DNA of 64,000 bases from Proruminimicrobium sp963666965 (lineage in GTDB: Bacteria; Elusimicrobiota; Endomicrobiia; Endomicrobiales; Endomicrobiaceae), in contig OY762939.1 in NCBI GenBank assembly GCA_963666965.1, forward strand, positions 124,001 through 188,000, read 5' to 3'. This document shows positions 1 to 12,768 of the stretch, piece by piece. Numbering within the stretch: position 1 is the first letter of the stretch; every line of letters starts with the position of its first letter. A program made the translations under genes and the position numbers. The notes beneath the pieces are model-generated. The model was not told the origin of the DNA. It did not search any database and saw only the letters and a list, made by a program, of their open reading frames with translations.

Positions 1-2098
1 CTCCGTCTTTATTATTCCAAACAATTATTTCATCGGCAGAAACGGAAACTACTTCTCCGTCTATCTGAGCCGCAACTGATACTCCTGAATCTTTTGCAAC
101 TTTATCTTCAACGCCTGTGCAAACGAAAGGTCTTTCCGTAACAAGAAGAGGAACGGCCTGTCTTTGCATGTTACAGCCCATCAAAGCTCTGTTCGCATCA
201 TCATGTTCCAAGAAAGGAATAAGACCGGCAGATACAGAAACTACCTGCATAGGAGAAATATCCATATAATCTACTTTATCGGGAGTTTTAAATAAAAAAT
301 CATTATAAAATCTGCCCTGTACGGTATCTGTAGTAAATTTTCCTTTGTCGTCTATAGGAGTATTTGCCTGCGCAACAAACAAATCATCTTCGGTGTCTGC
401 AGTCATATATTCAATTTTATTTGTAACTTTTCCGGAATCAACTTTTTTGAAAGGCGTTTCAATTAAACCGTACTGGTTTACTCTTGCATACGCAGACAAT
501 GAAGTTATAAGACCGATGTTCGGTCCTTCCGGCGTTTCAATCGGACATACTCTTCCGTAATGAGTATAATGCACGTCTCTGACTTCAAATCCCGCTCTTT
601 TTCTGTTCAAACCTCCGGGCCCGAGAGCAGAAAGTCTTCTCTTGTGCGTAAGCTCCGCCAGAGGATTGATCTGATCCATAAACTGAGAAAGCTGGGACGT
701 TCCGAAAAATTTTCTAATCTGTGCAACAAAAGGAGTTATATTAATCAGAGATCTCGGAGTAACTGTCGCCTTATCCTGATTATTCATATATTCTTTAACA
801 AGTCTTGCCATCTGAACTAAACCGATTCTAACCTGGTTTTCAAGAAGTTCTCCGACAGATCTTACTCTTCTGTTTCCGAGATGGTCGATGTCGTCAAGGC
901 CGAGCTTTATTTTTTTGCCGGCATGTTCAAAACTCATATCGCCGTTATAAATCATAAGGAGATATTTTATTGTCGTTACGATATCTTCTCTTGCAACAGT
1001 TCTTTTGTTTTCTGCAGGTATAGTCAAGTTGAAATTGTCCTTGTAATACTGGTAGATAGGTCCGAGTTTTTTAAGAATTTTATATCTTCCTATCGTAGTA
1101 AAATCGTATCTTCTTACCGATTTAAATAACAATTCGTCTAAAAATCCTTGGGCTCTTTCCTGGACTATAAATTCCTGAGTTTTTAAAACTTTATAAATAT
1201 GATTTACTGCTTCTTTTTGTGTTTTGATTGAATCTTTTTTAAGAGTCAAAAGAATTGTAGTATCTTTAAATACGACAACCGTCGAAAGACCTTTCGATTT
1301 CATTTTTTCAATAACGGTTTCGGTAAGTTCTTTGCCTGCTTCAAAAAGAACTTCGCCTGTCGCCTTATCAAAAATATCATCGGCAAGACATTCATTCGCA
1401 AGAGCCGAAGGAGCTGCATCGAGCGAAACTTCTTTAGTGTCTCTAAATAAATTCAATATTTCAACGTCGCTTTCAAAACCGATTGCTCTGAGTAGCGTTG
1501 TTGCCAATATTTTTCTTTTTCTGTCGATTCTCACATAGAGAATACCATTCTGGTCAAATTCAAATTCAACCCATGCCCCTCTGTAAGGTATAATTCTTCC
1601 GAAGTATAAAGGTTTTCCGAAAATCGTTACTTTCTTTTCTTCATCTTCTTCAAAAATAACGCCCGGTGAACGGTGTATCTGGCTGACAACGACTCTTTCT
1701 GCTCCGTTTATAACAAACGTAGCTGTAGGCGTCATAAGAGGAATATCACCAAAATAAACTTCCTGTTCGGAAAGCTCTTTCAGTTTGCCGTCTTCTTTTT
1801 TATGTGAAAGTCTTAATTTGATTTTTAAAGGGGCTGAAAAAGTCTCATCTCTTGCTATGGATTCCTCAACAGAATATTTCGGTTCTCCGAAATCATAAGC
1901 AATAAAATCCATAACTAAACTTCCGTCTGAGTTTGTCAGAGGAAATACGTCTCTGAAAGCGCCTTCGAGACCCTGTATTTTTCTTTTTTCAGGTGCTGTT
2001 TCAATTTGCAAAAATTCCGCAAAAGAATCTTTCTGCATTCCCAGAAGCAACGGCGGATCGATCGGGGAACTTATTCTTCCAAAATTCACTTTTTTCAT
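1..2098 (-). CDS. rpoB: RNA polymerase beta subunit, N-terminal 699 residues (runs off window)
   Basis: This is the catalytic beta subunit of RNA polymerase. The reading frame is open from the ATG at 2096-2098 to the window edge, so about the last half of the protein lies outside. The start reads MKKVNFGRISSPIDPP. The rifampicin cluster I is at about 613-713 and reads SQLSQFMDQINPLAELTHKR followed by RLSALGPGG. The Asp, His and Ser residues corresponding to E. coli 516, 526 and 531 are present, while Asn518 is Ile and Ser522 is Ala. It follows rplL, as in most bacteria, after a 213-bp gap that holds a long hairpin. The Shine-Dalgarno is weak, and co-transcription with rplJL is expected. Confidence 0.97.
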   Translation of the reverse strand, partial: MKKVNFGRISSPIDPPLLLGMQKDSFAEFLQIETAPEKRKIQGLEGAFRDVFPLTNSDGSLVMDFIAYDFGEPKYSVEESIARDETFSAPLKIKLRLSHKKEDGKLKELSEQEVYFGDIPLMTPTATFVINGAERVVVSQIHRSPGVIFEEDEEKKVTIFGKPLYFGRIIPYRGAWVEFEFDQNGILYVRIDRKRKILATTLLRAIGFESDVEILNLFRDTKEVSLDAAPSALANECLADDIFDKATGEVLFEAGKELTETVIEKMKSKGLSTVVVFKDTTILLTLKKDSIKTQKEAVNHIYKVLKTQEFIVQERAQGFLDELLFKSVRRYDFTTIGRYKILKKLGPIYQYYKDNFNLTIPAENKRTVAREDIVTTIKYLLMIYNGDMSFEHAGKKIKLGLDDIDHLGNRRVRSVGELLENQVRIGLVQMARLVKEYMNNQDKATVTPRSLINITPFVAQIRKFFGTSQLSQFMDQINPLAELTHKRRLSALGPGGLNRKRAGFEVRDVHYTHYGRVCPIETPEGPNIGLITSLSAYARVNQYGLIETPFKKVDSGKVTNKIEYMTADTEDDLFVAQANTPIDDKGKFTTDTVQGRFYNDFLFKTPDKVDYMDISPMQVVSVSAGLIPFLEHDDANRALMGCNMQRQAVPLLVTERPFVCTGVEDKVAKDSGVSVAAQIDGEVVSVSADEIIVWNNKDG

Positions 2099-2125
2099 AA
2101 GTTAATCCGTTTATATAAATTTTTG

Positions 2126-2181
2126 TGACAAAAAAGATAAAATTAAGTGTATATTATACACTTAATGTTTATCTTTTGTCA
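2126..2181 (-). promoter_or_regulatory. rplL-rpoB intercistronic hairpin (attenuator or RNase III-type site)
   Basis: A 56-bp near-perfect inverted repeat. The core 2142-2166 is a perfect 12-bp palindrome around one central base. Outer arms extend the pairing to about 27 bp with only small bulges. On the minus-strand RNA the core stem is followed by a U-rich run (UUUUAUCUUUUUU), which resembles a leaky terminator. E. coli has both an attenuator and an RNase III site in the same intercistronic position. The role here is inferred from position and shape. Confidence 0.7.
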
Positions 2182-2311
2182 ACTGTTTTTGATTCATTTT
2201 ACAATTGTTTTTATACGTTTTTGCTATTACCGCCGTTGATTGTTCTGTTTTAGGATCTTTACCCGTTTTCAGTATCGTTATATAAACATCTCAACTTGTT
2301 TAAAAATTAAA

Positions 2312-2686
2312 TTACTTCAAACCTACCGTTGCGCCTGCTTCAGCAAGTTTCTTCTTCATATCTTCAGCTTCTGCTTTTGCTACGTTTTCTTTAACATTCT
2401 TAGGTGCACCATCAACTAAATCCTTAGCTTCTTTAAGTCCAAGACCTGTTAATTCTCTTACAACTTTAATTACGCCGATTTTGTTTGCGCCGGCATTTTC
2501 CAAAACAACCGTGAATTCTGTCTTTTCTTCAACTGCTGCAGGTGCTGCTGCTCCTGCCGCTGCTACTGCTACAGGTGCTGCCGCTGAAACGCCGAACTTT
2601 TCTTCCAAAGCCTTTACCAATTCTGCCATTTCCAACACTGTCATCGATGAAATTGCTTCAATTAACTGATCTTTTGTCATAGCCAT
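2312..2686 (-). CDS. rplL: 50S ribosomal protein L7/L12
   Basis: Stalk protein of the large subunit, 124 aa, the usual length. The N-terminal dimerisation helix region (about 1-35) is followed by an Ala/Pro/Val-rich hinge (about 34-52) and the C-terminal factor-binding domain, with a conserved GLGLKEAKDLVDGAPK segment. The ATG is preceded by a strong GGGGG-type Shine-Dalgarno on the minus strand. It lies between rplJ and rpoB in the canonical order. High expression is expected. Confidence 0.98.
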   Translation of the reverse strand: MAMTKDQLIEAISSMTVLEMAELVKALEEKFGVSAAAPVAVAAAGAAAPAAVEEKTEFTVVLENAGANKIGVIKVVRELTGLGLKEAKDLVDGAPKNVKENVAKAEAEDMKKKLAEAGATVGLK

Positions 2687-2787
2687 TTTACTAATCCCCC
2701 GTTATTTTTTAATTTTATTTTCAATTTAACTGCTTTTTTGTTTCGTCTTTGTCTTTGCTCAGCCTCCAAACTTCCAAGCTTCCGTCT

Positions 2788-3309
2788 TTACGCTGTCTGT
2801 TTTTCTTTAACTGCATTTATTACATAAACTAAATTTCTTATTGAACCCTGCATTACGTTTACAAGTCCTGAAATAGGAGCGTTCATGCTGCCGAGCATTT
2901 TTGCGATAAGAACTTCTTTTGTTGGAAGCGCAGCCAATGCGTTTATTTCATTTGCAAGCAAAATTTTACCGTCGAGCAAACCGGCTTTAATAACAAACTT
3001 TTCATTCTTTTTTGCAAATTCTGCAACAACTTTTGCAGGAGAAACAGGATCATTGCTTTCTTCAACAACAATCGCTATAGGTCCTTCAAAATATTCACCG
3101 GCAACTTCAAGTCCTACTTCTTTCAATGCAACTTTACCGAGTGTGTTTTTTACTACCACATATTCGCATCCGCATTTTCTAAGCTCTGATCTTAATTCAG
3201 AAATCTGGCTTACCGAAAGGCCGTGATACTGAGTCATTATCATACCTTTCATTGCTTTAAATTTAGCAATCAAATTCTGAACTTCATTTTGATTTTTCAA
3301 ATTAGGCAT
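2788..3309 (-). CDS. rplJ: 50S ribosomal protein L10
   Basis: L10 anchors the L7/L12 dimers to the 23S rRNA; 173 aa, normal length. The N-terminal rRNA-binding domain includes the segment MIMTQYHGLSVSQISELRSE and VVKNTLGKVAL. The C-terminal helix binds L12. Only 21 bp separate it from the radical SAM gene upstream, so the long 5' leader that carries L10 autoregulation in E. coli is not in the usual place. The rplL start is 101 bp downstream. Confidence 0.97.
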   Translation of the reverse strand: MPNLKNQNEVQNLIAKFKAMKGMIMTQYHGLSVSQISELRSELRKCGCEYVVVKNTLGKVALKEVGLEVAGEYFEGPIAIVVEESNDPVSPAKVVAEFAKKNEKFVIKAGLLDGKILLANEINALAALPTKEVLIAKMLGSMNAPISGLVNVMQGSIRNLVYVINAVKEKQTA

Positions 3310-3330
3310 TTCTTTCCTCTCAAATTATAT

Positions 3331-4152
3331 TTATATTTTTTTATTCTTTAAAATTTCAGCCGTCTTATACATCTTCAGAACTTCATTTTTTATACGGGCA
3401 GACTTAACTTTCAAATCGCCTCTTAAAGCTCCGTACATGTTTCTTTTTTCACTGCATTCACAATATCTGCATATTACAAATTTTTTATTATCCGAAAGCA
3501 TTGAATTTATTTTTTTCAAATTATCCGATATGTTTTTTGAATTTGCATTTTCTCTATACAAATTCCCGATTCTGTGTTTTAAAGAAAAATCGTTACAGCA
3601 CAAATGCAAACTGCCATCGGGCAAAACAACATTTGATTCAATTTTATTCTGAATACATTTTATGTTTTTTTCAGAACTTTCATATGAAAAATTATTACCG
3701 GCTCTTGATATCGGATTTACAACTTTAATCTCCTGATAAACAAGCGAAGGAATTCTTTCTTTAAAAGTTTTGAATTTATTTACAGACTCTGCATTTTTGA
3801 ACATCACAGATTTAAACCTGTGAAAAACAACTCTGTCAAAAACAATTTTCGATTCTTCAAGTTTATTCAAATCTTTTTTTGAAAAACCGATAAATGTGGT
3901 CCATAATTCAACTTTAAAACCTTTGTTATAGGCATAAATCATCATGTCAGACGCATTCGTATTTAAAAAAGGTTCGCAAAAACCCGAAAATATAACGGCA
4001 GTATTTTTATTTACATTGCCGATAATTTTTTTAAAACCGGACAGCGTCATGATTTTTTTTGAAGACCTATACGCTTTAACAAGTTTGTCCTGAGGACAAT
4101 ATTTACAAAGAACTTTGCATCCTATTCTAGTCGTAATTTCTACAGCGTTCAT
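3331..4152 (-). CDS. Radical SAM protein with SPASM-type C-terminal cysteines, substrate unknown
   Basis: 273 aa. The radical SAM cluster motif is CX3CX2C at C12, C16 and C19. The C-terminal part has the SPASM layout: C166, then PDGSLHLCC with C185-C186, a GNLY segment at about 196-199, and C228, C231, C233 (auxiliary Fe-S ligands). Family members modify peptides or proteins, or act in cell-surface biosynthesis. No precursor peptide or partner is visible here. It sits between the 5S rRNA terminator and rplJ on the same strand, 21 bp upstream of rplJ, so the two may be co-transcribed. I see no clear Shine-Dalgarno. The substrate cannot be assigned from sequence. Confidence 0.85.
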   Translation of the reverse strand: MNAVEITTRIGCKVLCKYCPQDKLVKAYRSSKKIMTLSGFKKIIGNVNKNTAVIFSGFCEPFLNTNASDMMIYAYNKGFKVELWTTFIGFSKKDLNKLEESKIVFDRVVFHRFKSVMFKNAESVNKFKTFKERIPSLVYQEIKVVNPISRAGNNFSYESSEKNIKCIQNKIESNVVLPDGSLHLCCNDFSLKHRIGNLYRENANSKNISDNLKKINSMLSDNKKFVICRYCECSEKRNMYGALRGDLKVKSARIKNEVLKMYKTAEILKNKKI

Positions 4153-4228
4153 TATATTACCGCTTCACAAAATTTTAAACTAAACATTTTACAATGATTA
4201 CTTCAAAATTTTATTCTATAAATAAAAA

Positions 4229-4253
4229 AAACTTCTCACGAGATGAGAAGTTT
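4229..4253 (-). terminator. Intrinsic terminator of the rrn operon
   Basis: A 10-bp perfect stem (4229-4238 with 4244-4253) has a 5-nt loop. On the minus strand it is followed by a run of seven T at 4224-4230. It lies about 135 bp downstream of the 5S 3' end and before the radical SAM gene, so it is the natural end of the rRNA transcript. Confidence 0.85.
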
Positions 4254-4344
4254 GTAAAATTAACCGATTCGATTATTCTCAGTCTCGGCAAGTACTTTCG
4301 TATTAAACCTTTCGGTCCTTGCTGTCTTTGACAGAAAAACTTAT

Positions 4345-4378
4345 GACTGCAAGCGCTAAATTAATAACGCTTGCAGTC
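4345..4378 (-). other. Post-5S hairpin
   Basis: A perfect 11-bp inverted repeat (gactgcaagcg with cgcttgcagtc) and 12-nt loop begin 10 bp after the 5S 3' end on the minus strand. No long U-run follows directly. It may be a processing signal or a first weak terminator ahead of the strong one at 4229-4253. Confidence 0.6.
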
Positions 4379-4387
4379 TATATTGAA

Positions 4388-4503
4388 TCTGGCAGCGACC
4401 TACTCTCCCGGCACCCTGCGGTGCAAGTACCATCGGCCCTGAAGGGCTTAACTTCCGAGTTCGGAATGGGATCGGGTGTGACACCAACGGTATAGCCACC
4501 AGA
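4388..4503 (-). rRNA. rrf: 5S ribosomal RNA
   Basis: About 116 nt on the minus strand. The two ends pair (TCTGG/CCAGA). Conserved internal strings are CCGAACTCGGAAGTTAAGC and GGGAGAGTAGGTCGCTGCCA. It is the last gene of the rrn operon, about 90 bp downstream of 23S. The ends are set by terminal pairing and may be off by 1-3 nt. Confidence 0.95.
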
Positions 4504-4580
4504 AATTTTTCAATTATTATACTGTGATTTAAAGAACAAATCAACTTAATTAGGCAAAACAACTAAACATTCAATCACTT

Positions 4581-4593
4581 GGATTAGAGAATG

Positions 4594-4601
<8 letters not shown>
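4581..4601 (-). other. 3' arm of 23S precursor processing stem
   Basis: Pairs with 7471-7491 over 21 bp, with one G-U wobble, bringing together the two ends of 23S. This is the expected double-stranded substrate for RNase III in pre-rRNA. It is read directly from the two arm sequences. Confidence 0.85.
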
Positions 4602-7470
<2,869 letters not shown>

Positions 7471-7478
<8 letters not shown>

Positions 7479-7491
7479 CATTCTCTAATCC
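7471..7491 (-). other. 5' arm of 23S precursor processing stem
   Basis: Complementary to 4581-4601 (21 bp, one wobble). It overlaps the first few nucleotides of mature 23S, as is usual for the 23S end helix. Confidence 0.85.
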
Positions 7492-7688
7492 TATCTTTCG
7501 ATAAGACATTTAAAAGTGATCTTTATGCTTTACAACATTAAAAATTTACAACATTTACGACTACAACTAATTGTGTTTTGTGTTTCATATTAAAAAATAT
7601 GAAGACGCTGATTTGCCTATTAAGTTTTCAATGAACATCCTTGCTGATTGCTTCTATAATATCAGTATACAACTGAAAAATTTCTTGT

Positions 7689-7764
7689 TGGTGGAGATAG
7701 TGAGGATTGAACTCACGACCCCCTGCTTGCAAAGCAGGTGCTCTCCCAGCTGAGCTATATCCCC
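7689..7764 (-). tRNA. tRNA-Ala (anticodon TGC)
   Basis: A 76-nt cloverleaf with encoded CCA in the 16S-23S spacer. The acceptor stem starts GGGGATA, the D arm contains AGCTCAGCTGGGAGAGC, and the anticodon loop reads TTTGCAA. The T arm holds GTTCAATCC. It is 36 nt from tRNA-Ile, in the classic Ile-Ala order. Confidence 0.97.
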
Positions 7765-7800
7765 AAAAGTCCAAATATTATATTAGATGTGCTGTGTTAT

Positions 7801-7877
<77 letters not shown>

Positions 7878-7952
7878 GCTTAGAACTCCTATCGTCAAGT
7901 TTTATTAAAAACCTGAGACTAATGCCGACCAAAACCAGCAAAAAAAATAACC

Positions 7953-7975
7953 GAATAATGTGTAGAAAAATGCCC
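7953..7975 (-). other. 3' arm of 16S precursor processing stem
   Basis: Pairs with 9696-9718 on the other side of 16S: GAATAATGTG and TGCCC blocks match, with three mismatches in 23 positions. This closes the pre-16S loop, the expected RNase III substrate. Confidence 0.8.
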
Positions 7976-8058
7976 CATACAGGTAGTAATCCCGAATGTA
8001 CAATTTAGGGTACGACCGTTAACATCCCGTTCAATTAAGAACGTATGTTTACTCCTTA

Positions 8059-9572
<1,514 letters not shown>

Positions 9573-9695
9573 ATAATTTTATAGAGTTTTGCTTAAGCTC
9601 TTAATTACATTAAAATAAGTATACTATATAAATAGTATATCTAAACTACAAAAAAAACAACTAGACCCTTAAATTGCTTGATTGCCCCTTTTACA

Positions 9696-9718
9696 GGGCA
9701 CTTATCTGCACATTATTC
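9696..9718 (-). other. 5' arm of 16S precursor processing stem
   Basis: Complementary to 7953-7975. It directly abuts a boxA-like element at 9718-9732 in the leader. Confidence 0.8.
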
Positions 9719-9876
9719 AGTTTTCAAAGACCGTTTTAAAGCGAGAGAAGGATAACCCTCTTTGCCTTACTGTTACTAGCAAAGGTTTCTTTCCTGCTTT
9801 AATTTAGTTTGGGTGCTTCACTTAAGAAGACTTGTAAACCCTACTACTTTTATTTACTGTTGCCACAATCGGCAAC
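9718..9876 (-). promoter_or_regulatory. rrn leader with boxB-like hairpin and boxA-like sequence
   Basis: On the minus-strand RNA the order is: a GTTGCC/GGCAAC hairpin with 6-nt loop (9859-9876, boxB-like); a CTTTGC/GCAAAG hairpin (9760-9784); then GGTCTTTGAAAACTG (9718-9732), which resembles boxA of many rrn leaders. This suggests Nus-factor antitermination of the rRNA transcript. The assignment rests on similarity and order, not on experiment. The rest of 9573-10102 carries the promoters and a small AT-rich hairpin near 9619-9641. Confidence 0.6.
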
Positions 9877-9899
9877 TATATTAACTTCTTATGGAAAAT

Positions 9900-9928
9900 A
9901 TATTACAAAAAAAAATTTATTTTGTCAA
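9900..9928 (-). promoter_or_regulatory. rrn promoter P3 (nearest 16S)
   Basis: On the minus strand, TTGACA (9923-9928) and TAATAT (9900-9905) with exactly 17 bp between. It is the third of three evenly organised sigma-70-type promoters upstream of the rrn leader. Confidence 0.75.
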
Positions 9929-9987
9929 CTACTTTTTTTTCGTCTCAAACTTCTGAAAGAACTTTGCTTATTTTCTAAAGTGGGCTT

Positions 9988-10016
9988 ATTATACAACACT
10001 TTAAAAATCTTGTCAA
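9988..10016 (-). promoter_or_regulatory. rrn promoter P2
   Basis: A consensus sigma-70 promoter on the minus strand: TTGACA (10011-10016), a 17-bp spacer and TATAAT (9988-9993). It is the best match in the window. Confidence 0.88.
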
Positions 10017-10065
10017 GCTTTATTTTTTAATTTATTTTTTCTAAATCATTTTCTAAAGCTTGCTT

Positions 10066-10094
10066 ATATTAACATAACTTTATTTTTTTGTCAA
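10066..10094 (-). promoter_or_regulatory. rrn promoter P1 (distal)
   Basis: TTGACA (10089-10094), a 17-bp spacer and TAATAT (10066-10071) on the minus strand. It begins right after the stop codon of the upstream lipoprotein gene. The -10 flank repeats part of the P2 flank (TTTCTAAAG...GCTTAT on plus). Confidence 0.75.
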
Positions 10095-10102
10095 GCATTT
10101 TT

Positions 10103-10504
10103 TTACAAACTAAAATATTTTTGCAATTCTGTAAAAATAAATTTAGCAAGCTGGCTGTTGTTTGAAATAATTTCCACCGTCGAAGTTTCATCATCTGCGC
10201 GATGCACAAAAAAAGCTGTTTCGGTTGAATCAAGACAGTATTCAAACATTACCGTAAACTTACTTGCAACAATAAATTTTTTCTTTTTATTTTCAAAATT
10301 TATATTAAGTTTTTTTTCAAATAAAAATAATTTACATTTATTATATGTCTTATCTGCCGGCATTTTTGTTTGCAAAATAAATCTTCCGTCTTTTTCATTT
10401 TCAAAATTTGCAATCGAATATCCCGCAAATCTTTTCGGATAATCAAAAACCGCACATGAAGTCAGCGTCGACAAAATGCATAATGCAAGAATTATTTTTT
10501 TCAT
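10103..10504 (-). CDS. Putative lipoprotein of unknown function
   Basis: 133 aa with a lipoprotein signal peptide: KK at the N-terminus, a hydrophobic core and the lipobox LTSC with Cys17 as the lipidation site. The mature part is short, Lys- and Phe-rich, and has no motif I recognise. It lies just upstream of the rrn promoters on the same strand and is divergent from the metallo-beta-lactamase-fold gene. Composition and the clear signal support a real gene; the function is unknown. Confidence 0.75.
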   Translation of the reverse strand: MKKIILALCILSTLTSCAVFDYPKRFAGYSIANFENEKDGRFILQTKMPADKTYNKCKLFLFEKKLNINFENKKKKFIVASKFTVMFEYCLDSTETAFFVHRADDETSTVEIISNNSQLAKFIFTELQKYFSL

Positions 10505-10615
10505 TTCAGAAATTATATCAAAATTGCAAATATAAATATATCTCTTTGTTTTGTTGCTTTTTATTAAAAAAGAAATTAGAATAGTGACGTAAATTATTTT
10601 TTTCGGAGGCCTGCC

Positions 10616-11455
10616 GTGAAAAAATTATTTTTAAGTTTTATCTGTTCATTTTTATTAACATCCTTACTCTTCTGCGCCGACGAAGAGATAAAAACAAAAC
10701 CGGCAAAAACGGTATTTGATGACGTTGAGATTTTTTCTCTTATGGAATCCGAATTTGATAATTCTCCGGATTTATTCGCATATCCGGAATATCCGAAAGT
10801 TCTTGAAACTTATCTGGCAAAACCAAAATCAACAAAATCAGGCATAACAGTTTTTCTGGCGACAACTCAAAATATAAAAATCTTATTTGATACAGGCTCA
10901 AATCCCGCAACGGTGATTGAACGTCTGCATGAATTAAATATAAAACCCGACGATATAAACTTTATATGTATAACACATATACATCCTGATCATATCGGAG
11001 GATTATTAAATTCAAATAAAACCGCCGTATTTGCCAACGCAACTGTTTTTATCCATGAAAAAGAACTCGATTTAAACAAAAATTTTAGAGCCTCTGAAAT
11101 TTACGGCAATAAAATAAAAAGATTTTCATCCGACGAAGAGTTGATAAAAGGACTTAAGCCGGTTGCGGCATACGGACACACAGGCGGACATACAATGTAT
11201 AAGTTATCTGCAAAAAACAAAACAATTTTATTTTGCGGAGATATTTTCTATGCTCCTATGCAGTTTGCAAAACCGGACATATACACGCTTTATGACGATT
11301 ATCCGGAAGACTGCATTGCGACACGAAGAGAAATTCTTGAAAAGATATCTGACGGAAAAACAATAATTGCAGGAACACATTTGATATATCCGGCCATAGG
11401 AACTGTCTCAAAAATAAAAGACGGATACAAATTTACACCGGCCGTTTCAAAATAA
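10616..11455 (+). CDS. Secreted metallo-beta-lactamase-fold hydrolase
   Basis: 279 aa starting at GTG, seven bases after a GGAGG ribosome site. A Sec signal peptide (about 1-20) ends near FCA; the residue before the Cys is Phe, so a lipobox is unlikely. The zinc-binding motif is THIHPDHIGG, with later metal ligands in GHTGGH, FCGD and GTH, giving a full binuclear-site set. The closest general type is the lactonase/hydrolase branch of the superfamily. The substrate is not predictable. It is monocistronic and followed by a strong terminator. Confidence 0.87.
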   Translation: MKKLFLSFICSFLLTSLLFCADEEIKTKPAKTVFDDVEIFSLMESEFDNSPDLFAYPEYPKVLETYLAKPKSTKSGITVFLATTQNIKILFDTGSNPATVIERLHELNIKPDDINFICITHIHPDHIGGLLNSNKTAVFANATVFIHEKELDLNKNFRASEIYGNKIKRFSSDEELIKGLKPVAAYGHTGGHTMYKLSAKNKTILFCGDIFYAPMQFAKPDIYTLYDDYPEDCIATRREILEKISDGKTIIAGTHLIYPAIGTVSKIKDGYKFTPAVSK

Positions 11456-11490
11456 AAAAAGCGCCGCCTTTAAAAGGCGGCGCTTTTTTT
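11454..11490. terminator. Bidirectional intrinsic terminator between the hydrolase gene and obgE
   Basis: A perfect GC-rich stem (AGCGCCGCCTT with AAGGCGGCGCT) is flanked by A7 on the left and T7 on the right, so it can end transcripts from both converging genes. Confidence 0.95.
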
Positions 11491-11499
11491 ATTTTTAAA

Positions 11500-12750
11500 T
11501 TATTTTTGAAACTCAAATTCAAATACACCTATTCTTACCGTATCGCCGACCTTGCAGCCTTTTTGTTCAAGAGCAAGCTCGACCCCCATCTTTTTAAGTA
11601 TATTCTGGAATCTTCTAAGAGCCTCGTCTTCGTTAAATTTTGTCATTTCAGCAAGCGTTTCAACTTTTTTACCGCTCACAACAAAAATTCCGTCTTCATC
11701 CAAATCAACCTTAAATTCAGGTTCATAAACATATTTCTTCACCGGAACAGTTTCTATATCTTCTTCAACAGGCGTATTTGTAAGTTTGTAAACATCAACT
11801 AACAATTTACTTATGCCTTCTTTTGTAATATTCGATATCTCGTATATTTTTATACCTTTTATTTTTTTCTTGAATTTTTTTATATTGTCAGCCGAACTGT
11901 CTATATCGATTTTATTTAAGGCAATAACCATATGTTTTTTTGCAAGAAGCTTTGAATATCTTTTCAGTTCGTTGCACAAAATTCTGTATGTTTTATAAGG
12001 ATCTGTTCCGTCAAAACCGCTTACATCTATCAAATATATTAAAACTTTTGTTCTTTTGATATGGCGCAAAAACTCAAGCCCCAACCCTTTGCCGGTGTGT
12101 GCCCCCTCAATGATTCCGGGAATATCTGCTATTACAAATTGTGTATCATCAATTTTTACGACGCCGAGGTTTGGTTCAAGAGTTGTAAAAGGATAATCCG
12201 CAATTTTTGGTCTGGCCGAACTTACGACTGATAGAAAAGTTGATTTGCCGGCATTAGGAAAACCTACAAGTCCGACATCTGCTATAAGACGCAGCTCTAG
12301 ATCTATTTCGGCAACTTCTCCCGGTTCGCCTTTTTCGGCAATTCTCGGTACAGTATTATTATGCGTTTTAAAAGAGGCATTTCCCCTGCCGCCTCTGCCG
12401 CCTTTTGCAACAAGAATTTTTTTACCTATTTCTTTTAAATCTGCAAAAACTTCTCCGTTTTTATATACAATCGTTCCTACCGGAACTTTTATTACAAGAT
12501 CTTCACCGTATCGCCCGAATTTATCGCTGTTTTCACCTTTGTTGCCGTCTTCGGCGTGAAATTTAGGCTTATACGATAAATCCAAAAGAGTAATTTTTTT
12601 GTTGTCGGTTTCAATATAAATATCTCCGCCCTTGCCTCCATTGCCGCCGTTTGGGCCGCCGAATGGAACATATTTTTCTCTTCTAAATGAAATACAGCCG
12701 TCGCCACCGCGACCGGCTGTAATAAAAATTTTTGCTTTATCTATAAACAT
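11500..12750 (-). CDS. obgE: GTPase Obg, ribosome assembly
   Basis: 416 aa. The glycine-rich Obg domain (1-157) has GGRGGDG, GGNGGKGG and GGRGGRGN repeats. A G domain follows with GFPNAGKST (G1), DIPGIIEGA (G3) and NKID (G4), and then a C-terminal OCT domain (about 345-416). It binds the 50S subunit and acts in late assembly and stress control. It follows rplU-rpmA, the conserved order, 18 bp after rpmA. Confidence 0.97.
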   Translation of the reverse strand: MFIDKAKIFITAGRGGDGCISFRREKYVPFGGPNGGNGGKGGDIYIETDNKKITLLDLSYKPKFHAEDGNKGENSDKFGRYGEDLVIKVPVGTIVYKNGEVFADLKEIGKKILVAKGGRGGRGNASFKTHNNTVPRIAEKGEPGEVAEIDLELRLIADVGLVGFPNAGKSTFLSVVSSARPKIADYPFTTLEPNLGVVKIDDTQFVIADIPGIIEGAHTGKGLGLEFLRHIKRTKVLIYLIDVSGFDGTDPYKTYRILCNELKRYSKLLAKKHMVIALNKIDIDSSADNIKKFKKKIKGIKIYEISNITKEGISKLLVDVYKLTNTPVEEDIETVPVKKYVYEPEFKVDLDEDGIFVVSGKKVETLAEMTKFNEDEALRRFQNILKKMGVELALEQKGCKVGDTVRIGVFEFEFQK

Positions 12751-12768
12751 TTTCTATTTTGCTGCAAT

